From positions 186,001-250,000 of the forward strand of contig NZ_JBOITO010000003.1 of NCBI RefSeq assembly GCF_050717635.1: a DNA stretch of 64,000 bases. Direction: 5' to 3'. Each line of letters begins with the position of its first letter. Position 1 is the stretch's first letter. Origin of the DNA: Clostridium_AD sp050717635 (GTDB lineage Bacteria > Bacillota > Clostridia > Clostridiales > Clostridiaceae). A program made the translations under genes and the position numbers. Below, piece by piece: positions 8,667-16,804 of the stretch. The notes beneath the pieces were generated by a model, which was given only the letters and a program-made list of their open reading frames with translations, was not told the DNA's origin and made no database searches.

Positions 8667-8710
8667 AAATCTATATAAATGCTAACGAATATTTGACGGG
8701 GGTAATCATT

Positions 8711-9154
8711 ATGAAAAAAATAGGAATTATTATTTGTGGACGTTATCAGAACTGTGGTGGGGGAAAATGTTTTAGAGCTTTGAGAGAACGTCTAGGAGGC
8801 TTTTCTATATACCATGCTGAGGAACAAGTTGAAGTCGTTGGATATTCATATTGTGGTGGATGCCCAGGTGGGAATATAGAATATGTTCCAGAAGAAATGA
8901 TTAAAAATGGAGCGGAAGTAATTCATTTAGCTACAGGCCTTGTAGTTGGATATCCACCATGTCCATATATTTTAAAATTCAAAGAGTTTATTGAGACTCA
9001 TTATAAGGTATCAGTTGTAGTTGGAACACATCCAATTCCTATGAAATACTTTTCTGATCATGAAAAAATGTCATTTTGGAAAGATATGAATATGAGTGAC
9101 ATTGCTCCAGAATTATTTTATGACTCAGAAAAAACAATGAAAAATTATGATTAA
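8711..9154 (+). CDS. CGGC domain-containing protein
   Basis: A 147-residue protein starting at the ATG at 8711 (GGGGG upstream); a longer in-frame ORF from 8636 overlaps the previous gene without an RBS. It shows the CGGC-domain pattern: CGRYQNCGGGKCFRAL near the N-terminus and SYCGGCPGG in the middle, then a third cluster YPPCPY. The conserved Cys and His suggest metal or Fe-S binding; the family has no proven function. It ends the operon driven from 7741. Confidence 0.8.
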   Translation: MKKIGIIICGRYQNCGGGKCFRALRERLGGFSIYHAEEQVEVVGYSYCGGCPGGNIEYVPEEMIKNGAEVIHLATGLVVGYPPCPYILKFKEFIETHYKVSVVVGTHPIPMKYFSDHEKMSFWKDMNMSDIAPELFYDSEKTMKNYD

Positions 9155-9368
9155 TATTTTATAAAAGAAAGGTTGAGGTGAGCTAATTTATACTTGTGCT
9201 ATGTGTAATCCTATTGGCGCGTTGTATTTTTAAAATGGTTAATATAAAAATAAATTATATAAATAATAGTAAAATTAATATAAGTACATATTTTTAACAA
9301 TAACCATACTGTTATATGCATAAATAATAGTATGGTTTACTTATTTATAAAATTTATACCATAAGTTA
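9155..9368 (+). other. Intergenic stretch with one hairpin
   Basis: The only structure seen is AACCATACT (from about 9302) pairing with AGTATGGTT (ending about 9338) across a 17-nt loop, without a clear T-run. It may end the IscU-like operon. No convincing coding sequence is present. Confidence 0.4.
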
Positions 9369-9417
9369 TTGACATATGCCCAAAATAGAGTATAATAGTA
9401 GTTGTAAGGGGCATATG
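9369..9417 (+). promoter_or_regulatory. Inverted-repeat-flanked promoter, family B, copy 1
   Basis: TTGACA (9369-9374) and TATAAT (9391-9396) with 16-bp spacing. CATATGCCC (9373-9381) is repeated inverted as GGGCATATG (9409-9417). The spacer block CCCAAAATAGAGTATA (9379-9394) is identical at 16474 and 18739. It drives the DUF5320 gene at 9446. Confidence 0.75.
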
Positions 9418-9445
9418 ACCAAAATAAAAAAGAGGAGATGTTTTC

Positions 9446-9730
9446 ATGGCTAGAAGAGATGGAACAGGTCCAATGGTAATGGGATCAAACACAGGAAGAG
9501 GAATGGGATTTTGTAATACTACTAACGGCTTAGGAGTAAATGGTGTAAATAGAGGCTTAGGAATGGGACGTGGCATGGGACTTGGTTGCAGAGGAGGTTT
9601 TGGATGGAATAGTTTTAATAATACGAGTCCTGTAAATCAAAGTGATTTACTTTCAGAGGAAAAAGCTATTCTTGAAAATAGACTTAATTTAATAAATAAC
9701 CAATTGAATACTACTCAGGATGACAAATAA
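9446..9730 (+). CDS. DUF5320-type Gly/Met-rich small protein
   Basis: A 94-residue protein with GAGGAGAT eight nt before the ATG. The N-terminus MARRDGTGPMVMGSNTGRG is the DUF5320 signature, followed by a Gly-rich stretch with two Cys (GFCNTT, GCRGGFG) and a C-terminal helix. Proteins of this type are found next to NifX-like and MinD-type genes in anaerobes and are thought to take part in metal or Fe-S cluster handling; this is inference from context. A paralogue lies at 16538 under the same kind of promoter. Confidence 0.8.
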   Translation: MARRDGTGPMVMGSNTGRGMGFCNTTNGLGVNGVNRGLGMGRGMGLGCRGGFGWNSFNNTSPVNQSDLLSEEKAILENRLNLINNQLNTTQDDK

Positions 9731-9761
9731 ATAACTTAAATTCATATGGTTTAATACTGAG

Positions 9762-9813
9762 CAGACTGTACAATTATTTTATAAAAATAATTGTACAGTC
9801 TGTTGTTTTATTT
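9762..9813 (+). terminator. Strong intrinsic terminator
   Basis: A perfect 19-bp stem (9762-9780 with 9784-9802) with a 3-nt loop, followed by TTGTTTTATTT. It ends the DUF5320 transcript and faces the convergent phosphatase gene. Confidence 0.85.
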
Positions 9814-9854
9814 AAATAATAATAAATTTACATATTTTTAAGATATTAAATAGA

Positions 9855-10493
9855 TTAAACATAAGATTTTATATTATAGCTATTAGGAAGATGGCTTGTA
9901 TCATTTAATGTAATTAATGTAGGGTTTAAACTATGATCAAATGCTGTTTTACTAATAGCAGTATTGCCTAAAACCATCTTATGATACATGGTCATTTTCA
10001 AATTGAACATACCTATTAGACCAGCTTTAATAATCCCTCCATGAGCTACTATGATAATATTTTTTCCTTGATGCTTTTTTACAATTTTTAAGATTGCTTC
10101 TGTAGCGCGGATACTTGCCAATTTAAGACTCAAATCGCCACCACATATAGGTGCGTTAAGTTCATCAGTTTTCCATTGAATAAATTTTTCCGGATAAGTA
10201 GTTTCAATTTCTTTTACAGTAAGGCCTTCCCAATCACCAAAATTTATTTCTCTTAATTTTAATTCAATTATAGGTTTGATTTTATTGTTCTCAGATATGA
10301 TTTCTGCTGTTTGAATAGCTCTTTTTAGAGGGCTTGTATAGATATAATCATATTTATTTTCAAATCTTATTTTTAGATAATTAGCTTGTAGGACACCTTC
10401 TTCTGATAGAATTATATCTTTACAACCTTGGAATTTTCCTAAAGCATTCCACTTGGTTTCGCCATGCCTTACTAAAGTTAATATTGTTTTCAT
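9855..10493 (-). CDS. Histidine phosphatase family protein (phosphoglycerate mutase-like)
   Basis: A 212-residue cytoplasmic phosphatase with the phosphohistidine motif LVRHGETKWNALGKFQG at the N-terminus, SPLKRAIQTA (second Arg), the acid/base region LREINFGDWEGLT and the late His in IIVAHGG. The start is the ATG at 10493: the GGAGG for it lies within a longer in-frame reading that begins at 10508. The substrate is unresolved; cobalamin-phosphate (CobC-like), phosphoglycerate or general phosphatase are possible. It is encoded alone, opposite to its neighbours. Confidence 0.85.
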   Translation of the reverse strand: MKTILTLVRHGETKWNALGKFQGCKDIILSEEGVLQANYLKIRFENKYDYIYTSPLKRAIQTAEIISENNKIKPIIELKLREINFGDWEGLTVKEIETTYPEKFIQWKTDELNAPICGGDLSLKLASIRATEAILKIVKKHQGKNIIIVAHGGIIKAGLIGMFNLKMTMYHKMVLGNTAISKTAFDHSLNPTLITLNDTSHLPNSYNIKSYV

Positions 10494-10641
10494 ATTTTTT
10501 TCCTCCATTAATTGATTTTAAAGTAATGGGTATATTCAATTTTAATGCGCTAAATGTTTAATTGCTTTGTCTGAATATATTATTAGCATATTGTAATGTT
10601 AATGTCAATTTTGAAATATTTGTAAAATCAAGTTTTTAATA

Positions 10642-10705
10642 TTGACTAATCTTAGCAAAATGTTATAATATAGTTAAATGTAAATGCGAATAGTTTGTAT
10701 TTACA
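10642..10705 (+). promoter_or_regulatory. Promoter and inverted-repeat operator of the zinc-type ABC operon
   Basis: TTGACT (10642-10647) and TATAAT (10664-10669), spacing 16. TGTAAAT (10679-10685) and ATTTACA (10699-10705) form an inverted repeat at the transcription start, the place of a Fur/Zur-type repressor. The arms are AT-rich like Zur boxes, but the match to a known consensus is not exact. Confidence 0.6.
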
Positions 10706-10725
10706 TAGTATAGGAGGCTATATAA

Positions 10726-11619
10726 ATGTTGAAAACAAGTAAAAAAATGTTGCTATTTTCTATTGTTTTTTCTGCTCTATTTTTTTCTGCCTGTGGGGCT
10801 AACAAAACAACTAATGATGCAAATATAAAAGAAAAAATTAATGTTGCTGTGTCTATAGTTCCACAGGAAACTTTTGTAAAAGCAGTCGGTGGAGATAAGG
10901 TCGATGTAATTACAATGATACCACCAGGGAAAAGTCCTGAGAATTTTGCGCCTAACCCTGAAATAATGGAAAGACTCAGTACCGCTTCTATATATTTCAC
11001 TATAGGTGTTCCGACTGAAAACGCAAATGTACTGCCTAAAATAAAAGATTTTAATAAAGATATAAAGATAGTTAATATGGCGGAAGTAGTTTCAAATGTT
11101 TATCCTGATAGAAAATTTGAATCGGGGGAGAGAGATCCTCATATATGGCTTTCACCTAAAAGAGCAATGGTTATGGTAAAGGAAATAGTAAGTGAACTTT
11201 CAATAAAAGATCCTACTAATAAGAGTTTTTATGAAACAAACGGTGAAAATTATATAAAAAAACTTGAAAAACTTGATATAGATACAAAAGATTCATTGTT
11301 GTCACTTAAGAAAAAGGCATTTATATGCTACCATCCAGCTTTGGGATATTTTGCGGATGAATATGGACTTGAGATGGTATCACTTGAAAAGGAAGGAAAA
11401 GAAGCAACAATTCAGGATTTACAAAACACAATAGATTTTGCTAAAAAAGAATATATAAATGTTATATTTTATCAAGCAGAAATAGATAGCAAACAATCTG
11501 AAACTTTTGCTTTAGAAATAGATGGAAAGGCTGAAATGGTAGAGCCACTTTCTGCAGATTATATAAATAATTTAGAAAAAATGGCTAAAACTTTTAAAGA
11601 AGTAATGGAGAGGGATTAA
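10726..11619 (+). CDS. znuA: Metal ABC transporter substrate-binding lipoprotein (ZnuA-like)
   Basis: A 297-residue cluster A-I metal-binding lipoprotein (lipobox FFSACG, Cys about 23). The motifs DPHIWLSPKRA and YHPALGYFADEYGL carry two of the usual His ligands, and EIDSKQSETFALEID the acidic region. The first His ligand, normally in a GxxPHxFEPxP loop, is replaced: the sequence reads GKSPENFAPNP. The His-rich charged loop of classic ZnuA is also absent. It heads a three-gene operon; zinc is the likely cargo, with manganese or another divalent ion possible. Confidence 0.85.
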   Translation: MLKTSKKMLLFSIVFSALFFSACGANKTTNDANIKEKINVAVSIVPQETFVKAVGGDKVDVITMIPPGKSPENFAPNPEIMERLSTASIYFTIGVPTENANVLPKIKDFNKDIKIVNMAEVVSNVYPDRKFESGERDPHIWLSPKRAMVMVKEIVSELSIKDPTNKSFYETNGENYIKKLEKLDIDTKDSLLSLKKKAFICYHPALGYFADEYGLEMVSLEKEGKEATIQDLQNTIDFAKKEYINVIFYQAEIDSKQSETFALEIDGKAEMVEPLSADYINNLEKMAKTFKEVMERD

Positions 11620-11620
11620 A

Positions 11621-12385
11621 ATGAATGCAGTTGAAATAAAAAATTTAAGTATGGATTATGAAAATTTAAATGCACTAAAAGATGTGAATTTAACTATTAA
11701 AGATAAGGAATTTGTTGCGATTTTAGGCCCTAATGGCGGAGGGAAGTCAACACTTTTAAAAGTGATATTAGGATTAATTAAACCTACGTCAGGGCAGGTA
11801 AAAGTGTATGGTGAAAATCCACATAATAAAAGAAATACTATAGGGTATGTACCACAATTTTCTAGTTTTGAAAAAACCTTCCCGATAAATGTGGTTGATG
11901 TAGTACTTATGGGAAGGTTGAAATTTGGTATGAATTTTTTACGCAAATATTCTAAAGAAGATATGAAATATGCAGAAAATATAATGAATATGTTAGAGAT
12001 ATATGAACTTAGAAACAGGCAGATAGGGCAACTTTCTGGTGGACAGATGCAAAAGGTATTAATTGCAAGGGCACTTTGTACAGAACCTAAACTTTTACTT
12101 TTGGATGAGCCAACTGCAAGTCTCGATGTGCAATCAAAAACTAGTATTTATTCATTGCTTAAAAATATTAATAAGAATATGACTATAGTTGTAGTTACTC
12201 ATGATACAGGGTTTGTTTTTTCTTATGTAGATAAAATAGCTTGTTTAAATCAGAAGCTATTTTATCATGGAGAACCTGAACTTGATAAAGATACAATGGA
12301 CAGTGTTTATGGGTGCCCAGTAGATGCTATATCTCATGGTAATATACCTCATAGAGTACTTAGAAGTCATAAGGAGGGGAATTAA
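11621..12385 (+). CDS. znuC: Metal ABC transporter ATPase (ZnuC-like)
   Basis: A 254-residue ATP-binding subunit with Walker A GPNGGGKST, Q-loop YVPQFSSFEK, signature LSGGQMQKV, Walker B LLLLDEPTAS and switch His VVTHD. The C-terminal tail (YGCPVDAISHGNIPHRVL) is the His/Cys-containing end seen in zinc and manganese importers. It begins 1 nt after the lipoprotein gene and its stop overlaps the permease start. Confidence 0.9.
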   Translation: MNAVEIKNLSMDYENLNALKDVNLTIKDKEFVAILGPNGGGKSTLLKVILGLIKPTSGQVKVYGENPHNKRNTIGYVPQFSSFEKTFPINVVDVVLMGRLKFGMNFLRKYSKEDMKYAENIMNMLEIYELRNRQIGQLSGGQMQKVLIARALCTEPKLLLLDEPTASLDVQSKTSIYSLLKNINKNMTIVVVTHDTGFVFSYVDKIACLNQKLFYHGEPELDKDTMDSVYGCPVDAISHGNIPHRVLRSHKEGN

Positions 12386-13215
12386 TGATAGATGCAATAT
12401 TTAAATATACGTTTTTGCAGAATGCAATAATTGGAGCAGTGCTTGCAAGTATAATATGTGGTATTATCGGAACAATAGTTGTTGAAAAAAAGCTTGTGAT
12501 GATGAGCGGAGGTATTGCGCATGCTGCATTTGGTGGAGTAGGCATGGGTTATTTTTTAAACATAGAACCTATAATAGGTGCTCTAATATTTGCTGTAATA
12601 TCTTCTTTTGGAATAGTTGAGATAAATAGAAAATCAAAAGTGAATACTGATACTATTATAGGTATGTTTTGGTCATTAGGTATGGCACTTGGGATTATAT
12701 TTATCTCGCTTACTCCTGGGTATCCTCCAGATATATCATCTTATCTTTTTGGGGATATACTTACGATCTCAAAATTAGATCTTTATATAATGGTTGGATT
12801 GGATGCTATTGTTATTTTTATAGTAATAGCACTTTTTAATAATATAAAAGCTTATCTATTTGATGAGGAATTTTCTAAGGTAGTTGGCATTAATGTTAAA
12901 CTAATGGAGTATGTGGTATTTATACTTATAGCATTTAGCGTAGTAGTACTTATAAGGGTAGTTGGAATAATACTTATAATAGCACTTTTAACAGTTCCAC
13001 CCGCTATTTCTAAATTATTTACTTTTGATTTAAGAAAAATCATGCTTCTTTCAATTTTATTTGGTGTGGTATTTTCGCTATTAGGACTTTATATATCATA
13101 TAAGCTTCATATTGCTTCTGGAGCTTCTATAATAATTGTAGCAGTGAGTACTTATATTATATTTTTTATGTCATCTAAATTGCTAAAGAAGAAAGTTAAG
13201 CCACATACATTATAA
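12385..13215 (+). CDS. znuB: Metal ABC transporter permease (ZnuB-like)
   Basis: A 276-residue ABC-3 family membrane protein with eight or so hydrophobic segments; MMSGGIAHAAFGGVGMGYFL is the conserved first cytoplasmic/TM motif. GAGGGG lies 7 nt before the ATG, and the ATG overlaps the ATPase stop. It completes the importer with 10726 and 11621. Confidence 0.9.
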   Translation: MIDAIFKYTFLQNAIIGAVLASIICGIIGTIVVEKKLVMMSGGIAHAAFGGVGMGYFLNIEPIIGALIFAVISSFGIVEINRKSKVNTDTIIGMFWSLGMALGIIFISLTPGYPPDISSYLFGDILTISKLDLYIMVGLDAIVIFIVIALFNNIKAYLFDEEFSKVVGINVKLMEYVVFILIAFSVVVLIRVVGIILIIALLTVPPAISKLFTFDLRKIMLLSILFGVVFSLLGLYISYKLHIASGASIIIVAVSTYIIFFMSSKLLKKKVKPHTL

Positions 13216-13240
13216 TAAGATTATATAATTATATATAATG

Positions 13241-13280
13241 GTAAAGTTTAAATTTGTTTTAAACTTTACTGTTTTTTTTA
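13241..13280 (+). terminator. Intrinsic terminator of the zinc-type ABC operon
   Basis: GTAAAGTTTAAA (13241-13252) pairs with TTTAAACTTTAC over a 4-nt loop and is followed by TGTTTTTTT. Confidence 0.85.
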
Positions 13281-13290
13281 TAAAGAATCA

Positions 13291-13353
13291 ATTGGCATTT
13301 GACAATAACTAATATTAGGGGTATTATAAAAGATGAAAGTGGCAAATGCCAAT
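13291..13353 (+). promoter_or_regulatory. Inverted-repeat-flanked promoter, family A, copy 2
   Basis: TTGACA (13299-13304) and TATTAT (13322-13327), spacing 17, lie between ATTGGCATTTG (13291-13301) and its perfect complement at 13343-13353. TTGGCATTTGACAATAACT differs from the copy at 7744 in a single base, whereas the sequence between the arms is unrelated and 7 bp longer. It drives the NifX/MinD operon. Confidence 0.75.
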
Positions 13354-13476
13354 ATACATAGGTCGGTTTAATGATAAAGTAGACTACATGTACATGTAGT
13401 CACGGATTCTTAAATATAATAAACTGATTTGTAACTGTATACTAACGAATATAATAAAAATATTGGAGGTAAAATA

Positions 13477-13842
13477 ATGAGAATAGCGATTTCATCAACA
13501 GGTAAAACTACTGAAGATTTATTAAATACTAGGTTTGGAAGATGTGGATATTTTCAAATTCATGATACTGAAAGTGGAGAAGTTAAAGTTATAGAAAACA
13601 AGGGTCAAAATGCCAGCGGTGGAGCAGGGATTCTTGCATCAAACCAAATAATTGATGAAAATATAGATGTTATTATTACAGGGAATCTTGGTCCTAATGC
13701 TTTCGAACTTATTGAAAAAGCAGAAATTAAAGCATATAAGTGTGAAAGTATTGTTATAAGCTCAGCACTTTTAAAATATAATAAAGGCGAACTAGAACAA
13801 ATACAGATGTCTGGTCCTGCATATCATGGTGGAGGTAAATAA
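13477..13842 (+). CDS. NifX/NafY-like dinitrogenase iron-molybdenum cofactor domain protein
   Basis: A 121-residue single-domain protein (MRIAISSTGKTTEDLLNTRF, GRCGYFQIHD, NVIITGNLGPNAF-type core) with the RNase H-like fold that binds Fe-S or metal clusters. Its C-terminal tail PAYHGGGK is His/Gly-rich. No nitrogenase genes are nearby; stand-alone proteins of this type occur with MinD-like ATPases in anaerobes (for example the ORP and IssA families) and carry iron or mixed-metal sulfide clusters. RBS GGAGG. First gene of an operon running to about 16446. Confidence 0.85.
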   Translation: MRIAISSTGKTTEDLLNTRFGRCGYFQIHDTESGEVKVIENKGQNASGGAGILASNQIIDENIDVIITGNLGPNAFELIEKAEIKAYKCESIVISSALLKYNKGELEQIQMSGPAYHGGGK

Positions 13843-13843
13843 A

Positions 13844-14680
13844 ATGGGAATGAATATAGCAGTTCTTAGTGGAAAAGGAGGAACAGGTAAAACTACGATT
13901 TCAACTAATCTTGCTCTTGCATTAAAGGCGAATTATATTGATTGTGATGTTGAAGAACCAAATGGATTCTTGTTTTTAAAACCTGAAGTAGATAAAACAG
14001 AAAAGGTTATGGTAGAGTATCCAATTATAGATAAAGCTAACTGTGTTTCATGTGGAGATTGTGTAAATGCATGCCAATTTAATGCTCTTGCAAAAGTGAA
14101 AGATGAAATTTTACTTTTTGAAAAGTTATGTCATGGATGTGGGGCTTGTAAAATAGCATGTAAACATAATGCTATAACTTATAAAAAAAGACAGACAGGT
14201 AAAATTGAAAGTGGAAAAGTAAGAGACATAGATTGTAGTAGAGGAATTTTAAATGTAAAAGAACCTATGGCAGTTCCTGTTATTAGGCAATTACTTAAAA
14301 ATATATCAGGGGGAGTTAATTTAATTGATTGTCCTCCAGGTACTTCTTGTAGTGTAGTAAATGCATTAAAATATGCAAATGCTGCAATACTTGTAACAGA
14401 ACCTTCAGAATTTGGACTTCATGATTTGAAAATGGCAGTAGGAGTTGTAAAAATGTATAATATACCTTTTGGTATTGTTATAAATAAAGACGATGAAAGT
14501 GATAATATAATAAAAAGATATTGCAGGGAAGAAAAAATAAAGTTATTAGGAACTATTCCTTATAGCAAAAATACAGCAGTACTTTATTCTAAGGGAGAAA
14601 TATTATATGATGATCCACATCATAAACTACTATTTGATGAACTTTCAAAGGAAGTAAAGGATGTGATATCATGGAACTAG
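13844..14680 (+). CDS. MinD-superfamily ATPase with inserted ferredoxin domain (1)
   Basis: A 278-residue P-loop ATPase with deviant Walker A SGKGGTGKTTIS at the N-terminus. An inserted ferredoxin follows at about 60-110, with two [4Fe-4S] motifs (CVSCGDCVNACQF, CHGCGACKIACKH), and later NLIDCPPGTSC and the nucleotide region INKDDESD. The ATG at 13844 is 7 nt after GGAGG; a longer in-frame start at 13826 has none. Relatives act in Fe-S or metal-cluster transfer in the cytoplasm. It overlaps the paralogue at 14671 by 10 nt, and the two probably form a heterodimer. Confidence 0.9.
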   Translation: MGMNIAVLSGKGGTGKTTISTNLALALKANYIDCDVEEPNGFLFLKPEVDKTEKVMVEYPIIDKANCVSCGDCVNACQFNALAKVKDEILLFEKLCHGCGACKIACKHNAITYKKRQTGKIESGKVRDIDCSRGILNVKEPMAVPVIRQLLKNISGGVNLIDCPPGTSCSVVNALKYANAAILVTEPSEFGLHDLKMAVGVVKMYNIPFGIVINKDDESDNIIKRYCREEKIKLLGTIPYSKNTAVLYSKGEILYDDPHHKLLFDELSKEVKDVISWN

Positions 14681-15522
14681 TAATTTTAAGTGGTAAAGGT
14701 GGAACGGGTAAAACTACAATTGCAACAGCATTAGCTGAACTTGCTAAAGATGTAACAAGAATCGATTGTGATGTAGATGCACCTAATCTTTATATGTTTT
14801 ACAAAGGACATAATATTTACAAAAATGATTTTGTAGGTGGTAAAAAAGCAGTAATAGATGAATCTCTTTGTACTAAGTGTGGTAAATGTGAGATCGCGTG
14901 TAAATTTGAAGCTATAGAAAATTGCAAGATAAATTTATTTGCTTGCGAAGGGTGTGGAGCTTGCACACTTATATGTCCACATAATGCTATAAAATTAAAA
15001 TCAGAAAAAACAGCAGAAACATTTATTACTAAGTTAGATAAAGGTATAATTTCAAGAGCAGAAATGGATATAGGCAGTGATGGTTCAGGACTTCTAGTAA
15101 CGCTTCTTAGGAAAAACGGTAAAAAATTTAGTGACAATAAGAAATTAACTATATTAGATGGCTCACCAGGTATTGGATGTCCTGTTATAGCATCAATAAC
15201 AGGAAGTGATGCAGTACTCGCTGTTACAGAACCTACAAAATCAGGTCTTGGAGATTTAAAGAGAGTAGTAGAATTATGTGAACATTTTGGAGTTATTACA
15301 ATAGTTTGTATAAATAAATATGACATCAATGAAGAAGTAGCTAAAGAAATAGAAGACTTTGTTCATGATAAAGGCTTGGAAATAGTTGGTAAAATTCCAT
15401 ATGATGATGTTGTTATGAAATCTATAAATGATTTAAAACCAATTACTTGTTACAAAGATAGTATAGCCGAAATAGCTATTGAAGATATGTGGAGTAATAT
15501 TAAAGATTTATTTAAACTTTAA
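14671..15522 (+). CDS. MinD-superfamily ATPase with inserted ferredoxin domain (2)
   Basis: A 283-residue paralogue of the preceding protein with Walker A SGKGGTGKTTIA, two [4Fe-4S] motifs (CTKCGKCEIACKF, CEGCGACTLICPH) and ILDGSPGIGCP. Translation is coupled to the first ATPase through the overlap. Pairs of this kind with NifX-like partners make up the ORP-type clusters of strict anaerobes. The role suggested is nucleotide-dependent loading of a metal-sulfur cluster on the NifX-like proteins; this is inferred. Confidence 0.9.
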   Translation: MELVILSGKGGTGKTTIATALAELAKDVTRIDCDVDAPNLYMFYKGHNIYKNDFVGGKKAVIDESLCTKCGKCEIACKFEAIENCKINLFACEGCGACTLICPHNAIKLKSEKTAETFITKLDKGIISRAEMDIGSDGSGLLVTLLRKNGKKFSDNKKLTILDGSPGIGCPVIASITGSDAVLAVTEPTKSGLGDLKRVVELCEHFGVITIVCINKYDINEEVAKEIEDFVHDKGLEIVGKIPYDDVVMKSINDLKPITCYKDSIAEIAIEDMWSNIKDLFKL

Positions 15523-15569
15523 AAAAATATATGAAATTAATTAATTTAAAATATAAGGAGGAATTATTA

Positions 15570-15908
15570 ATGAGAATAGCAGTGGCAAGTGAAGAAAGTA
15601 AAGTAAGTGGACATTTTGGGTATTGTGATGGTTTTAAAATATATGAAGTAGAGGAAGGTAAAACAGTAAGTAAGAGTTTTACTGCAAATCCAGGACATAA
15701 GCCTGGATATCTTCCAGTATTCTTGAAGGAATTGAATGTAAATATTATTATTGCAGGTGGAATGGGAGAAACAGCACAAAACTTATTCAATGAAAATGGT
15801 ATTGAGGTAGTAGTTGGTGCACAGGGATTAAGTGATGATGCAGTACAAAAATATATAAGTGGTGAATTAACATCAACGGGTACTGTTTGTCATGAACATA
15901 TACAGTAG
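15570..15908 (+). CDS. NifX/NafY-like protein (second copy)
   Basis: A 112-residue protein starting at the ATG at 15570 after AAGGAGG (a longer in-frame reading from 15531 has no RBS). The N-terminus MRIAVASEESKVSGHFGYCDGF contains a His and a Cys in the cluster-binding loop, where the copy at 13477 has RFGRCG. The rest (NVNIIIAGGMGETAQNLF) matches the family core. It belongs to the same operon and is probably the second cluster carrier. Confidence 0.85.
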   Translation: MRIAVASEESKVSGHFGYCDGFKIYEVEEGKTVSKSFTANPGHKPGYLPVFLKELNVNIIIAGGMGETAQNLFNENGIEVVVGAQGLSDDAVQKYISGELTSTGTVCHEHIQ

Positions 15909-15954
15909 GTGCCGATAATTTTATAAACAAATTATACAAAATGGGGGAATTAAA

Positions 15955-16446
15955 ATGGTAAAAATTCAAGCGGATATGAAATCTTGTCTACAACCAATGC
16001 CAAAAGTAATAGTTTCGTGTAGAGGACTTGATGGTAAAAATAATGCATTAGTAGTAGCTTATTGCTGTAATTGTAGTTACGATCCACCAATGATTATGGT
16101 AGGTATTGTTCCATCAAGATATTCTCATAAAATCGTGAAAGAAACAGGTTGTTTTGTAGTAAATATAGCTGCTAAAGATCAGAAAGAAATGTTTGATTAT
16201 TTGGGTAGCACTAGTGGTAGAGATGAAGATAAATTTGCAAAACTTGATATAAGTGTTGAAGAAGCAGTAAAGGTCAATGCTCCACTATTAGCAGATTGTC
16301 CTATAAATATAGAATGTACGGTAGTAGATTCTATACTTACTGGTTCACATGAAATGTTTGTAGGTAAAATTGAATATATGCATACTGACAGAAATGTAGT
16401 TGATGATAAGGGTCATATCGATTATTCTAAAATAGAACTTATATAA
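15955..16446 (+). CDS. Flavin reductase family protein
   Basis: A 163-residue FMN-binding split-barrel protein. VIVSCRGLDGKNNALVVAYCC and PPMIMVGIVPSRYSHKIVKETG are the conserved FMN-contact regions, and GCFVVNIA is the central strand. Relatives reduce flavin with NAD(P)H or act as rubredoxin/flavoredoxin-type carriers in anaerobes. It is the last gene before a family-B promoter, so flavoredoxin-like electron delivery to the NifX/MinD system is plausible. Confidence 0.8.
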   Translation: MVKIQADMKSCLQPMPKVIVSCRGLDGKNNALVVAYCCNCSYDPPMIMVGIVPSRYSHKIVKETGCFVVNIAAKDQKEMFDYLGSTSGRDEDKFAKLDISVEEAVKVNAPLLADCPINIECTVVDSILTGSHEMFVGKIEYMHTDRNVVDDKGHIDYSKIELI

Positions 16447-16463
16447 CATTATCATAATAGTTA

Positions 16464-16512
16464 TTGACATATACCCAAAATAGAGTATAATGGTAATTAT
16501 AAAGGGCATATG
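16464..16512 (+). promoter_or_regulatory. Inverted-repeat-flanked promoter, family B, copy 2
   Basis: TTGACA (16464-16469) and TATAAT (16486-16491), spacing 16. CATATACCC (16468-16476) and GGGCATATG (16504-16512) are inverted with one mismatch. The arm-to-arm distance of 36 bp is the same as in copy 1. It drives the DUF5320 gene at 16538. Confidence 0.75.
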
Positions 16513-16537
16513 TTCAAGATCAAAAGGAGATGATGTT

Positions 16538-16714
16538 ATGTCAAGAAGAGACGGTACGGGTCCAACAGGAATGGGACCTAAAACAGGCAGAGGATTAGGA
16601 TTATGCAACGTAGCTAAAGTTGCAACTGTAGTTGGAGGATTGGGACTTAAAATGGGCCTTGGAACTAAAAGGGGACTAGGTAAAACAAACAATCCTAATA
16701 GTAAAAAAAAATAA
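16538..16714 (+). CDS. DUF5320-type small protein (second copy)
   Basis: A 58-residue basic protein beginning at the ATG at 16538 (AAGGAGAT upstream); an in-frame TTG/GTG extension to 16490 would run into the promoter. N-terminus MSRRDGTGPTGMGPKTGRG is the DUF5320 signature. The rest is a Gly/Leu/Lys-rich stretch (VVGGLGLKMGLGTKRGLGK) ending in KKK, with one Cys. It is shorter than the paralogue at 9446 and lacks its C-terminal helix. Its function is unknown; context links it to the NifX/MinD group. Confidence 0.75.
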   Translation: MSRRDGTGPTGMGPKTGRGLGLCNVAKVATVVGGLGLKMGLGTKRGLGKTNNPNSKKK

Positions 16715-16717
16715 TCG

Positions 16718-16767
16718 AATAATAAATAAGAGGTAGTAATCTACCTCTTATTTATTATTGATTTTTA
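16718..16767 (+). terminator. Strong intrinsic terminator
   Basis: A perfect 19-bp stem, 16718-16736 with 16741-16759, over a TAAT loop, followed by GATTTTTAAT. It ends the DUF5320 transcript. Confidence 0.85.
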
Positions 16768-16804
16768 ATAAATATTATTGTAAATGAAAGAAGGAATTAT
16801 TCAA

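Noticed and set aside
9181..9232. Short Cys-containing frame reading CAMCNPIGALYF
   Set aside because: No start codon in frame after the preceding stop and no RBS.
7741..13353. The repeated CATTTGAC elements as an insertion sequence or CRISPR
   Set aside because: Only promoter-sized arms are shared; interior sequences differ and there is no regular spacing.
14817..15329. 170-residue minus-strand open frame
   Set aside because: Antisense to the second MinD-type ATPase with no RBS or domain.
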